A DNA stretch of 64,000 nt from Sepioteuthis lessoniana (lineage: Eukaryota > Mollusca > Cephalopoda > Myopsida > Loliginidae): contig OY757904.1 in assembly GCA_963585895.1 (NCBI GenBank), positions 22,202,793 through 22,266,792 of the forward strand, given 5' to 3'. Position 1 is the first letter of the stretch; every line of letters begins with the position of its first letter. Positions 42,340 through 52,689 of the stretch are shown one piece after another. The notes under the pieces are model-generated. The model searched no databases and was not told where the DNA came from. It saw only the letters and a list, made by a program, of their open reading frames with translations. A program made the position numbers and the translations under genes.

Positions 42340-42342
<3 letters not shown>
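41297..42342 (+). mobile_element. Solo LTR of about 1 kb in an (AT)n tract
   Basis: TG...CA ends (TGTCACGTGATATCC ... TTTGCCGTCACA), with ATAT directly on each side inside (AT)n. The plus strand has AATAAA in GAAAATAAAGTTCCG at 42299-42312, about 40 bp before the end, as expected for R-U5. The GC content is clearly higher than the flanks. The short frames inside (41478-41666, 42163-42387) show no protein family. The length suits a Gypsy or BEL-type LTR. Confidence 0.6.
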
Positions 42343-42370
<28 letters not shown>

Positions 42371-42372
42371 GT
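42343..42372 (+). repeat. (AT)n microsatellite
   Basis: Right flank of the solo LTR; the matching left flank is at about 41244-41296. Confidence 0.9.
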
Positions 42373-42445
42373 AATACATGTATATAAACTACAGATATAT
42401 AAATGTAATGATATCGGCATTAAGATGCTTTGAAGTAACTAATTC

Positions 42446-42448
<3 letters not shown>

Positions 42449-42491
<43 letters not shown>

Positions 42492-42495
42492 ATCT
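42449..42495 (+). repeat. (CT)n microsatellite
   Basis: About 40 bp of CT repeats. Confidence 0.9.
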
Positions 42496-42499
42496 CCCT

Positions 42500-42763
42500 A
42501 CAGTTAGTGTATAAGATATGACCCTAAACAATCTGATGGTGAAGCTCCAGTAATTCCTTGGGGAATGTGGAGTACACCATCATTGCGATTGCTCCTAGGT
42601 CCACAATGTCTCGGAGTGGTAGCACCTGATAGGGTCCTATCAATGGTTCAAATAGAACTATTTGACATTTACACTGAGTGCAAACAAATGACTTATGTTA
42701 AACTGAATTGTTAGAAATAGAACTGCTTTATCTTTTAACTGTGTGTAAATACACACACACACA

Positions 42764-42802
<39 letters not shown>

Positions 42803-43092
42803 TAATACATATATATACTACACATGTATAAATGCAAATGTAATGTGAGAGGCATTAAGATGCTTTGAATTGATGATTAATTGAGTTGTTGGTGATCCAT
42901 CGCAATACTTGGAACCGTTTGATTTTTATTGACTTATGCTAAATTGAATCGTTAGAAATAGAACTGTTTCATCATTTAACCGTGTTTATCAAGAAAATGT
43001 ATTTACAAATCATATATTTGATAGATATGTAAAAACAGGATTTGGCATTAAATAATCAATAATAGTCGATATGCCATAAAGCCGAACCACTT
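42500..43092 (+). repeat. Repeat E with (AC)n(AT)n interruption
   Basis: TATGACCCTAAACAATCTGA, GTAGCACCTGATAGGGTCC, AATAGAACTATTTGACATTT, then an interruption of (AC)n and (AT)n at 42748-42800, then internal units and the tail GGCATTAAATAATCAATAAT and TCGATATGCCATAAAGCCG. Confidence 0.6.
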
Positions 43093-43149
43093 CCTTTATG
43101 AATATTTATTAAACTTTTTAGGAAGGGTTAAAGAATTTAAATTGATTGA

Positions 43150-43560
43150 TTGATTAATTTTAATGTTATGTCTAGGGTCATTTCATGCCCAGAGGTTCGG
43201 GAATCGCATCCATTGCACGTTGGTATTTTCATTTTCAAGTAGTTGTTTCTTAAGAGTTTTTTTTACACGGTTCTATTAAATTCGAATATTATTCAAACAT
43301 CAACTTGACCTATAGATAGGATCTATAGAACAGATACTACCACTCTGACTCAAAGTAGTATGGAGAGCAATGGCAATGAAGAGGTACTCAAAACTTCGCA
43401 AATTGCTAAAAACTTCTATTTTCTTCATCAGGTGCAGAAATCCACTCTTTAGTGATGGTGGTTTTAGCCATCTACAAAAGTCAGCGCATACTTAGCTGCC
43501 CCCGCTTCCAAATGGGCAAAAATTACTTAGAGGGGCAATGTCCATAGTGTATTCAACAGT
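43150..43560 (-). repeat. Repeat E fragment with variant tail
   Basis: TAGGGTCATTTCATGCCCAG, then GACCTATAGATAGGATC, CAGATACTACCACTCTGAC, GAGCAATGGCAATGAAGAGG. The second half (43430-43560) is too diverged to place. Confidence 0.5.
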
Positions 43561-44240
43561 TGAATGGCATGTACGTTTTATGGTTCTAAGTCATTCCCTT
43601 CTTAGACGGGAGTGCTAGATTTTTAGTGTACAAATATATTTTTAAAATTCTTTTTTTAACGGTTTACTTTTTTGTTACTCCAATATTTCTTTGAGGATTG
43701 ATCATTATTATAATTTGTGAATTTCGGATATTTTTGTCTCGGCAGTCGGAGTAGGAGTAGAATATGTTAGCGGTGTTCTTTTTGAATACCGAACTTCTCT
43801 CTCGGCAGGAGATAGTTCGTTAAAGGCCTATGTGATTTTGGCGGCAAATTAGGAAAAGTTATTCGAGGAAATGATAAAACGCATGGGTCTTTTTCTCGGA
43901 TAGTTTACTTTATTTTTAGATGTGATGAAACATTCAGACTTTGTGAGCATTACACGGTTTCGTTGACGGAAACAATGGCTGTCCTGAAGCTTATATGCCT
44001 AATAAAACAGAAACACACGACGTTTCCTACATTTTTGATTTCCACTTTAAATAGTTTCGAATAACCGAACTGAAAGATTTAATTGAATATTGAAAGAAAC
44101 CCAAGTATAAAGGATGTATTATTTTATTACATTTATAAAAATCTCCCGCAGTATAGTAGAAGAGAAGTATAACTTTATTGGTAGAAATGAGTGAACTATT
44201 GTTAGAAGATTATGGAGAAGGGTTTTGAAAGCATAGTTTT
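43560..44240. other. Unassigned sequence
   Basis: No gene, RNA gene or recognised repeat. Confidence 0.4.
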
Positions 44241-44244
44241 GGCG

Positions 44245-44440
44245 ATTGTTCCTGTAGCGTAATGACTAAAAATATGCAAAGTAAATTCGAACTGGAGTTA
44301 CTTTATTACCTTCATTTTTCGCATTAATACTCATGGAAAAGCATGCAAGGGTTTAAATAGTACCATTATTGTCCTTTTGCAAGGATAGCTTTGGCATTAA
44401 ATAACCCACGATGGTTGACACCTCATTACAAAGAAAAGAA
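44245..44440 (+). repeat. SINE-A copy
   Basis: Plus strand: TTCCTGTAGCGTAATGACTA (box A region), AAATTCGAACTGGAG (box B), ATACTCATGGAAAAGCATGC, TTTAAATAGTACCATTATTG, tail GGCATTAAATAACCCACGAT. It ends in an (AAAGA)n run at 44430-44460. Confidence 0.6.
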
Positions 44441-44583
44441 AAGAAAAGAAAAGAAAGAAAACATAGTTTATTGAAATGACAAAGAGTTATGACAAGATCA
44501 TCCTTTGACAATGTAAATGAAATGTATACATTTAAAGGTAATTTCGCAACTTAAAATCAGAATGTCGAGGCTGTGAGACTGTA

Positions 44584-44584
<1 letters not shown>

Positions 44585-44624
<40 letters not shown>

Positions 44625-44794
44625 TTGTGTGTTTGTGTGCGTATGTTTTTGTGTGAGTGTATGGGTGGGAATGTATGCGAGTGTGTGCATGTGTATGTAT
44701 GAGTCAGTGTGTGGAACGAGTGTTTGTGTGTGTGAACGTGTGCGAATGTTTGTATGTGAGTGTGTGAGAGTGTGCTTGTGAATGTGAGTGTATG

Positions 44795-44856
<62 letters not shown>

Positions 44857-45004
44857 TTTGTACGTGTGTGTATTAGTATATATTTATGTGGGTGCAGGTC
44901 CGTGAGAATGTGTGTGTGTATGTGGTCATACAATTTTAGGAAAAAAGACCAAGAGAACGGAAAAACAGGAATGTCAGTTAAGTCGGTTTGAGTCCCAAAG
45001 GAGC

Positions 45005-45055
<51 letters not shown>
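44585..45055 (+). repeat. GT/GA microsatellite cluster
   Basis: (GT)n with interruptions (44585-44800), (CA)n(GA)n (44790-44853) and a second (GA)n (45007-45053). The frames of up to 197 codons on the minus strand, rich in His-Thr or Ser-Leu, come from the repeats. Confidence 0.95.
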
Positions 45056-45058
<3 letters not shown>

Positions 45059-45244
45059 CGCTACCAGACTTAAATTTCGCTTCGTAACACGGATAATGAA
45101 TGGTATTAGGATACATTTGAATCAAGCTTTATCAGAAATTAAGTTTGACGAAAATGAAACAAACAAATTAACACCGCTCAGATTAATTTATTATAGAGAC
45201 ATAGAATTATAGATAATATATTGAAACTTAGACAACAGAAATAC

Positions 45245-45756
45245 TGTTAGGTACTCGGAAGAAAGAAAAATAATTTTTATTGTATAAAAATATAATCTGT
45301 CTTGTTTATCATTATGAAATAGTCGAAATGGTTGTGTGAAGAGTCGGAGAGTCCGGAACTGCCAAGATTTACACCATGTTGAGATACGATATATTCAGAG
45401 AGCCTTATTTCTTCACTCTGCCTTCATGAGGCTGGCACACAGCCGACTTGAAACTTTTAATCCTTTTTTGTTTTCATTTCGTTCTACTTCTACGAGGCTG
45501 GCACAAAACCGACGTAAAACACTTAATCATTGTTTCTTCTTCGTTCATGGATCATACTCGCTTTTGACATTAGCGAGTCTTGTACATATTCAACCGCTCA
45601 ACTCCGGGCACATGTCCAGGGTTGTGTGACGTCTGTTCTCTCAACTCCCACAGCATACCCTGCTGACTCTCTTTTCGGAATTGAAAAACTTCAGTCGTTA
45701 TATATTTTTCGGACGCCCACACACACTTCCTTCTTCCATATGCAAATCACGTGACA
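45245..45756 (-). mobile_element. Probable LTR
   Basis: The right end on the minus strand reads TGTCACGTGATTTGCATATG, the same TGTCACGTGAT start as the solo LTR at 41297, and a TATA-like AAATATATAACGAC lies about 60 bp in. On the minus strand an AATAAA occurs near 45275-45280. The left boundary (TGTTAGG at 45245 would give a CA end) is a guess. The 97-codon frame at 45336 has no family I know. Confidence 0.35.
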
Positions 45757-45759
45757 TTT

Positions 45760-46515
45760 CTGTTGTCTTTTGTTTACCTTAAGATATAGGTGCATATCCT
45801 GTTTAGAAATCCTGTCAAAGGTCAATATATAACTATACGAAATTGAAGAACACTTAACTGCTTTTTAGGAACAGCATAAGGCCAAATGAGTCAAAACTTG
45901 TCAAAGGGCATGAAAAGAACAAGAATACGTACAAAATAAGATAAAGTCAGTTAATTTTAAAATGAGAAAGACAATATATGAATTTTGGCAGATAATTGAG
46001 AACAATTTATGATGTATAAAAAAACAGTATATATAAAAAAAGAATACGTTCAAGCACTCACAGCTTCGATAATACCCTCGAGGACGGTATCTAAAGTAAC
46101 TGCATGTCTGGATATCTTGTGTTGTTTGCTCTATAAAAACCACTTGAGAAGGAATTAATCAAACAATTGAAGCCATATTATATAATCATCGAGAAAGTAG
46201 GAGCAGTTTGATTCAGAACAAACAGCAACCTACAGAAGCAATCAAGAACGGAGTAGAACACCATTAACCTTCATAATATAAGTATCGATGTCATTGATCG
46301 ATACGACACATTACTTTATATACAGTTTCGGAATTCGATACAGAAGAATTAGCCGACTGGAGCCGCAAACAAGGGAACAATCCTTATGTTGAAGGTTCTG
46401 TCCACTGCTAGATATGGCAATAACACAGAGAATCAAAGAATCTTCATAAATCATGAACAAGTATCAAGAATAATATCACTACATTAGGACAAAAGAATAC
46501 AAATTCAATCGATTG
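45760..46515. other. Unassigned sequence
   Basis: No gene or named repeat is visible. An 80-codon minus-strand frame at 45901 has no recognisable domain. Confidence 0.4.
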
Positions 46516-46519
46516 TTTA

Positions 46520-46920
46520 ATTAACTTTAACGGCGTGTCAATACGTCAAAGGTTATTTTAAGCCAAGAGGTTTGAGAACTGCGTTCAAAATACGTTCATA
46601 TTTACGTATTCCATATAGTTATTTTTTAAGAGTTTTTTTGCAGACAGTCCAATTAAATTTGAAGAATTAAAAAAGACTATGACCCATTGATGGGACAATG
46701 ACAAGCACTAACATTCTGTGTCAGAGTGGACCTGAGAGTAATAGCACGTATAGGTACTCTACATTCTCTAGATCTCCAGAAATGGAACTTGACCATTACA
46801 TGCAGTTTAGTCTTGTACCTTGGACACCCCATTTTTCTTGGGGGGGGGAAAGGGGAGGTCATACCCCTCTACAGAGGTACAGTCAACGCATTCTAAGCTC
46901 CACCGACAAAGTGAGTTCAA
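46520..46920 (-). repeat. Repeat E with variant tail
   Basis: TTTAACGGCGTGTCAATACG, AGGTTATTTTAAGCCAAGAG, then GACCCATTGATGGGACAATG, GTGGACCTGAGAGTAATAGC, and TACATGCAGTTTAGTCTTGT. It meets the next, plus-strand copy head to head near 46920. Confidence 0.55.
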
Positions 46921-47436
46921 TCTGTTGGGGCAATAGAATACGCCGACTCCATTTCTGCAGAGAGGTAAGACCCACCAAACAACGAGTGTCGTGGATATGA
47001 TACTAAACAATCTGATAATGATGCTCCAGTCCTTGGAGCTATGGGGAATGTGGAGTACCCCTCCATTGCAATTACTACCAGGTCTACTTTGACCCAGAGG
47101 GGTAGTTACTGTAAGGGTCTCATCTTTAAGTTAAAAAGAAGTTTGACTCTGTAACTGTGTGCAAACAAATGACTGATGCAAAATTGAATTGTTTGTATTA
47201 CTTAGCAATGTTTAGAATCATTTAACTGTGTACAAACGAAAGAAAAATGTTGAATATAATTATTAGATGAAGATGAAGACAATAGTCTAAATAGTCTAAG
47301 TGATGAAAATTATCAATCTTCATCTCAGAAATTTAGACAGAATTATTAGAGATTAATAGTAATAGTTGAAACCATTGAACTGTGGGCAAAAATTAAATTA
47401 TTAGTATTACAAAGCAATACTTGGAACCATTTGACT
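46915..47436 (+). repeat. Repeat E copy leading into the 175-bp array
   Basis: GTTGGGGCAATAGAATACGC, GAGTGTCGTGGATATGATAC, AATCTGATAATGATGCTCC, then GTGCAAACAAATGACTGATG and internal units with ATTATTAGAGATTAATAGTA. The array at 47437 starts inside its internal region. Confidence 0.6.
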
Positions 47437-49008
47437 GTAGTAATTTACTAAGCTTTTTGCTTAGATGTGGCACAAGGCCATATGAAAGGGGCACCCAATG
47501 AGACTCGAACTCACTCGTGTAGGTTTACTAGTCGGACTTGCTAACCATTACATCACCAGAGGCCCCCTGGAACTATTTGACCGTGTGCAAATGATTAAAT
47601 AGTGTTGGATAGTAGTAATTTACTAAGCTTTTTGCTTAGATGTGGCACAAGGCCATATGAAAGGGGCACCCAATGAGACTCGAACTCACTCGTGTAGGTT
47701 TACTAGTCGGACTTGCTAACCATTACATCACCAGAGGCCCCCTGGAACTATTTGACTGTGTGCAAATGAATAAATAGTGTTGGATAGTAGTAATTTACTA
47801 AGCTTTTTGCTTAGATGTGGCACAAGGCCATATGAAAGGGGCACCCAATGAGACTCGAACTCACTCGTGTAGGTTTACTAGTTGGACTTGCTAACCATTA
47901 CATCACCAGAGGCCCCCTGGAACTATTTGACTGTGTGCAAATGAATAAATAGTGTTGGATAGTAGTAATTTACTAAGCTTTTTGCTTAGATGTGGCACAA
48001 GGCCATATGAAAGGGGCACCCAATGAGACTCAAACTCACTCGTGTAGGTTTACTAGTCGGACTTGCTAACCATTACATCACCAGAGGCCCCCTGGAACTA
48101 TTTGACTGTGTGCAAATGAATAAATAGTGTTGGATAGTAGTAATTTACTAAGCTTTTTGCTTAGATGTGGCATAAGGCCATATGAAAGGGGCACCCAATG
48201 AGACTCGAACTCACTCGTGTAGGTTTACTAGTCGGGCTTGCTAACCATTACACCACCAGAGGGCCCTTGGAACTATTTGACCGTGTGCAAATGATTAAAT
48301 AGTGTTGGATAGTAGTAATTTACTAAGCTTTTTGCTTAGATGTGGCACAAGGCCATATGAAAGGGGCACCCAATGAGACTCGAACTCACTCGTGTAGGTT
48401 TACTAGTCGGGCTTGCTAACCATTACACCACCAGAGGCCCCTTGGAACTATTTTACTGTGTGCAAATGATTAAATAGTGTTGGATAGTAGTAATTTACTA
48501 AGCTTTTTGCTTAGATGTGGCACAAGGCCATATGAAAGGGGCACCCAATGAGACTCGAACTCACTCGTGTAGGTTTACTAGTCGGGCTTGCTAGCCATTA
48601 CACCACCAGAGGCCCCTTGGAACTATTTGACCGTGTGCAAATGAATAAATAGTGTTGGATAGTAATTTACAAAGCTCTTTGCTTCGATGTGGCACAAGGC
48701 CGAATGAATTGGACACCTAATGAGACTCGAACTCACTCGTGTAGGTTTACTAGTCGGGCTTGCTAACCATTACACCACCAGAGGCCCCTTGGAACTATTT
48801 TACTGTGTGCAAATGATTAAATAGTGTTGGATAGTAGTAATTTACTAAGCTTTTTGCTTAGATGTGGCACAAGGCCATATGAAAGGGGCACCCAATGAGA
48901 CTCGAACTCACTCGTGTAGGTTTACTAGTCGGGCTTGCTAACCATTACACCACCAGAGGCTCCTTGGAACTATTTGACCGTGTGCAAATGAATAAATAGT
49001 GTTGGATA
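47437..49008 (-). repeat. 175-bp satellite of nine units, each with a tRNA-like SINE-D
   Basis: GTAGTAATTT starts units at 47437, 47612, 47787, 47962, 48137, 48312 and 48487, exactly 175 bp apart, then at about 48660 and at 48834. On the minus strand each unit has GGTGGTGTAATGGTTAGCAA (box A) and GAGTGAGTTCGAGTCTCATT (box B), followed by the SINE body and about 45 bp of repeat E (GAACTATTTGACTGTGTGC). Units 1-4 share the A variant (TCGGACTT, or TTGGACTT in unit 3, and CATCACC). Units 5-9 share TCGGGCTT and CACCACC. Unit 8 is the most diverged and lacks three bases. Confidence 0.95.
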
Positions 49009-49440
49009 GAATTATTTGTGTTTAATAGCAATACTTATATAAATATTTCTCTGCACGCAAACAAATTATTGATATTAAATAGGATTATTAGTGTTAGATA
49101 GCAATACTTAATACCATTTACAGTGTGCAACAAAACCCCAACAATACTTAATTGTGTGCAAACAAATTAGCTCTAACTTTTAAAAGGATAAAATTACCCA
49201 CAAACTTTTCACTTACAAATCGAATGTATATCCATGCAGCTGTTGTAAGATTAAATTGCTAGAGTTACATAGCAATTCTTGAAACCTTTTAACTTTGTGC
49301 AAACCAATGATAAATATCAAATAGAATTTTTAGTGTTAGATAGAAATGCTTGACACCATTTGATTGTCTGTAAAGAAATGAGTTCTTGCTCGTTTAAAAA
49401 TGTTATCTACAAACTTTGCGTTTACAAATCATATTTACTA
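49009..49440 (+). repeat. Repeat E internal region and tail, interrupted
   Basis: AGAATTATTTGTGTTTAATA, GTGTGCAACAAAACCCC, GCAAACAAATTAGCTCTAAC and TACAAATCATATTTACTA. The tail is broken by the mariner at 49443-50308 and resumes at 50311 with TATATGTATAAAGAGGATTT and TTTAAATAACCTACAAGG. Confidence 0.6.
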
Positions 49441-49442
49441 TA

Positions 49443-50308
49443 CAGGTGGAACGATAAAATTGTCGCCCTAGAAAAGACGACATGATTTCATTTCCGTTTA
49501 TTGAAAACCGGTTTTCTTTTTTTGTTGCAGACCATATACTAGTTGGCCAGTTGTGTACAAATCCCAAGAGCAATAGGAGCCTTCTATCATGTCTAAAAGT
49601 GACACAAAGTTCAACGAGCGAGATCGGAGATGCGCCGTTGTACAACTCATGCTCTTTACTAATCCAACTTATGACAACAGGACCACTGCCAGCACCCTCA
49701 AAATGCAAATCTGGATTGCCACGAATCATAGGGACGTGCCCAGGGTGATGAAAACAAAGTTTCCGGCTACAGCTATGGTCTTTGGTGTGGTTTCAAATGA
49801 GGGCCAAATCACTCCACCTCACATCTTCGAAGTCGGCTTGAAAGTCAACACCAAAGTGTACCTGGATGTGCTGAGTGTGGTGATCCTCTGGTGCAATCAG
49901 GTGGCCGGTGGCAGACCCTGGGTGTGGCAGCAGGACTCGACGCCGGCCCACAAGTCCAAAGTGACCCAGGCTTGGCTTCAGAAGGAATGCTACGACTTTG
50001 TACCCTCCTCTCACTGCCCCCTCCTCCCACGACCTGAACCCGCTGAACATCACCAACATGACCTCCCATAACACCAAAGCCGGCCTGATCGCTGCTATCT
50101 GCCGAGTATTCGCCGAGCTCCCGCCGGTTCTTGTGGAAAAGGCATGCTCCAAGTTCCGGATTCGTATCGAGGCAGTGATTGAGTCTGAAGGCGGCTGCAT
50201 TGAATAGATGTCAGATCAAGTTACCTAAATTGATTTTTTCAATAAAAGTTTTAAAATAAAGCTGTAGTGTTGTTTTCTTTAGGACGACAATTTTATCCTT
50301 CCACCCTG
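49443..50308 (+). mobile_element. Mariner-type element with both terminal inverted repeats
   Basis: The left end (49443-49470, CAGGTGGAACGATAAAATTG then TCGCCCTA) and the right end (50280-50308, reverse complement CAGGGTGGAAGGATAAAATT then GTCGTCCTA) are inverted repeats of about 28 bp with a few differences. They are flanked by TA on each side (49441-49442, 50309-50310), the mariner/Tc1 target duplication. At 866 bp it is shorter than a full mariner (about 1.3 kb), and the transposase has lost internal sequence. It sits in the tail of repeat E. Confidence 0.85.
49589..50207 (+). pseudogene. Mariner-type transposase, internally deleted and frameshifted
   Basis: Transposase cuts and pastes the element. 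The frame has MSKSDTKFNERDRRCAVVQL (start), then jumps to MKTKFPATAMVFGVVSNEGQ, so roughly 100 or more codons, including most of the DNA-binding part and the first Asp region, are gone. The second catalytic Asp is in VWQQDSTPAHKSKVTQAWLQ. After a frameshift near 50000 a second frame gives SSHDLNPLNITNMTSHNTKA (third catalytic Asp region) and ACSKFRIRIEAVIESEGGCI before a stop. Not functional. Confidence 0.8.
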
Positions 50309-50329
50309 TATATATGTATAAAGAGGATT

Positions 50330-50450
50330 TCGCTTTAAATAACCTACAAGGGATAATAACCGTAAACCCAAACGAATAACCAACCAACCAACCAAACAAA
50401 CAACCAAACAAACAATCAAACAAACAACCAACTGTATAAGAGTTCTAACA
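50330..50450 (+). repeat. Repeat E tail and CAAAC/CAACC run
   Basis: TTTAAATAACCTACAAGGGA continues the repeat E tail and leads into a run of CCAACCAACCAAAC and AACAACCAAACAAAC words. Confidence 0.6.
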
Positions 50451-50571
50451 CAATCACTGAGAAAATATGATAACGAGTTATACCATTTAGCGTAAAAATA
50501 TTTCAGGGTCCCGAAAATTTTAATAAAATCTTTTTTTTATTTGTGTTTGTTTCATCCACCGAACTTATCAA

Positions 50572-51369
50572 CTAGTTTCTGAAGTTGAACCGAAAGTATT
50601 TTTTCCATAGGTCTATGATTGGGTTTCTGCGTTCAGAAATTGCTGAGTACTGTTGACCTCCGACATAAACTTTTGCAACAATCAATCCCCACAAATTTTC
50701 TAGAGGACTGAGGTCTGGAGAGCACGCTGGGTAGTCAAGAAGTCTTATTTTTTGTTCAAGCAAGTACTTCTTTTTTATTGATGCATTGTGGATAGCAGCA
50801 TTATCTTGCTGAAATATCCATTCTTCTTCACATAGACGACGCCATTCTTGTGCTTGAGATAAATCATTTAGCGTCTTCAAATGATCTGCTGCTTTTTGTC
50901 GACCACTGATAAATTCTTGTTTAAGTTTTCCTGAAGAGAAGGCCTCCCAGATCATAAGTGATCCTACTCCACGATGCCTTGTTGAATAATTTTCTTCTGG
51001 AAAATTTTTGGCGTGATAGTACTTCTGAAAGCAATCTGGACCGTCTAAATTGATTTTTTTCGGCCGAGAAAACAACTTTTCGTCATTATTTAGCACTCTT
51101 GGTTTGATATTTACGAGCATATTCCACTCGTTTCTCTTTGTGCTTCATATTTAACCTTGGACGATGAATTCTTTATTATGCTTATTTTTGTTGTTTAAAT
51201 GCCTCCTATTTATTGTAGTACTGCAAGGAGTATCCCCTAGAGATTTCAATATTTTTGTTGTTGAAGTTTTCTTTTTTACTTCGCAATCAATTCTTCTTTT
51301 GAATTGTGGTGATAATTTTTCAGGCTTGCCAGTCGGTTTTCTTGTTCCATACTTATTTGGACTTTTCAA
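50572..51369 (-). pseudogene. Tc1-like DD34E transposase
   Basis: The C-terminal frame (50572-51120, 182 codons) keeps all three catalytic residues: KINLDGPDCFQKYYHAKNFP (first Asp), WIFQQDNAAIHNASIKKKYL (second Asp) and CSPDLSPLENLWGLIVAKVY (Glu). There are 34 residues between the second Asp and the Glu, the DD34E spacing of Tc1 relatives. The N-terminal DNA-binding part (MKSPNKYGTRKPTGKPEKLS, RRIDCEVKKKTSTTKILKSL) is in a separate frame at 51151-51369, cut off by a stop and frame change. Terminal inverted repeats were not found. It looks most like Tc3-type elements. Confidence 0.8.
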
Positions 51370-51379
51370 GTGATTGCAG

Positions 51380-52390
51380 ATAACGCTTTTACTGCGCCCT
51401 AAGGCCTTTTTCTGAGATTTTCCGACTCTTTTCAGAACTGTAATCTCACCTCTGTCAAGTTCAGATAATTTAGTTCCTTTAGCAATTTATGTTTTTTTGT
51501 ATTTTAAGTATTACAGTTTTAATAACTTTCTTATTACGTAGACTATGTAAAATAAATTTTTCAATTAGATTGAGTCCTTTCTTTCTTTAGTTTTTATTGG
51601 TGGTCTTATATTTATGTTAATGAATTACTAAATTTGGCATGAATGCTAGTATACATATAAAAATGAATTGAAATTTCTTATTTCAAATCTAAATATATAT
51701 ATATATATAGTAAGGTTGTTAAGTCAGTAGTTTGTTAGCCAAATAGATAAATAGATGACTTTGATTTTTGAATATATGAGATTTTTGTTTTCTTTAAAAC
51801 TAAGGAAGGTTTGAGGTTAAAATAATCAACAGACACGAGTCCTTTAGAAACGAAAGGTTATGAACATAGACTCATAGAAAAATTATTTCGTACCGTGGAA
51901 GAGTGTCTAAAAATAATACTATCTGTTTATTAGTAAAAGTTTTATTCTGCTTGTATGCATTCTTGTAACCGTAAGTCAGCAAAAAAAGTACATCATAGCG
52001 AGAGTTTAATTACAGAACGTAAAATGCTATAAGAGAATAAAGCAATAACCATTCCACATTGAAAGTGAATGCTAATTGGATGTGGTCTGTATTCAGAATG
52101 AACATGATTTCAATCCAGATTCTTGATGTAACAAAAATAACTATGGATCTTTAATCTCTTCCTTAACAGAAGTATCAGTATAATCATGGATCTCGGCTGT
52201 AATGTGGCAACCAAAAAGAACAATACGAAACACTTTTCTTATTAAAGAAAGACACTTGAAAACCTGTGTAATGATCGCCCAAAAATACCTGAGGCATTTT
52301 GAAGCATCATATCAATATGTGTTTGATATCTAAAGAACATGCCAGTTATTTGCACAATACTTGGCAATGGCTGGATTTATTAAATGTATG
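51380..52390. other. Unassigned sequence beside the Tc1 element
   Basis: 51380-51500 may be the 5' part of the Tc1 element on the minus strand. An (AT)n tract lies near 51694-51709. No gene is seen further right. Confidence 0.4.
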
Positions 52391-52394
52391 CATT

Positions 52395-52680
52395 TATCTA
52401 ACCCCACCGTCACAAGTAGGATGAGACACAAGGTCAGTTTTTTAAGGGGATTAAAGCTATCTTGAATTCGGTGTTTTCCTTCTTTTAGATTGGTGACCTC
52501 ACCTTAACTAAAAAATCCAGTCTGTTCTCCAATTAACCCATAGCTGGGGAAGAACCGATGGATTCATACATTTCTTAACGTCATAAGCACAAACTGGAAC
52601 GCAAACAGCCTAAACTAGAATTTGAACTTAGACCACCAATTTCATTTCCTACGGCCATAAATGTTATGTTGAGCGCGCCT
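52395..52680 (-). repeat. SINE-B copy, diverged
   Basis: Minus strand: head with GCTCAACATAACATTTATGG, GGTCTAAGTTCAAATTCTAG (box B region), then AATGTATGAATCCATCGGTT and CAGCTATGGGTTAATTGGAG, and the AGGAAAACACCGAATTCAAG part. Its tail (TGATGAGACACAAGGTCAGT on plus) matches the family. Confidence 0.55.
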
Positions 52681-52689
52681 CATCAAATG

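Noticed and set aside
44532..45125. 197-codon minus-strand frame rich in SLSL and HTHT
   Set aside because: It runs through (GA)n and (GT)n microsatellites and has no non-repeat content.
47437..49008. A cluster of nine true tRNA genes
   Set aside because: Box A and B are present, but the units do not fold into a clean cloverleaf by eye, there is no convincing anticodon arm, and the SINE body is attached. A SINE-derived satellite explains it better.
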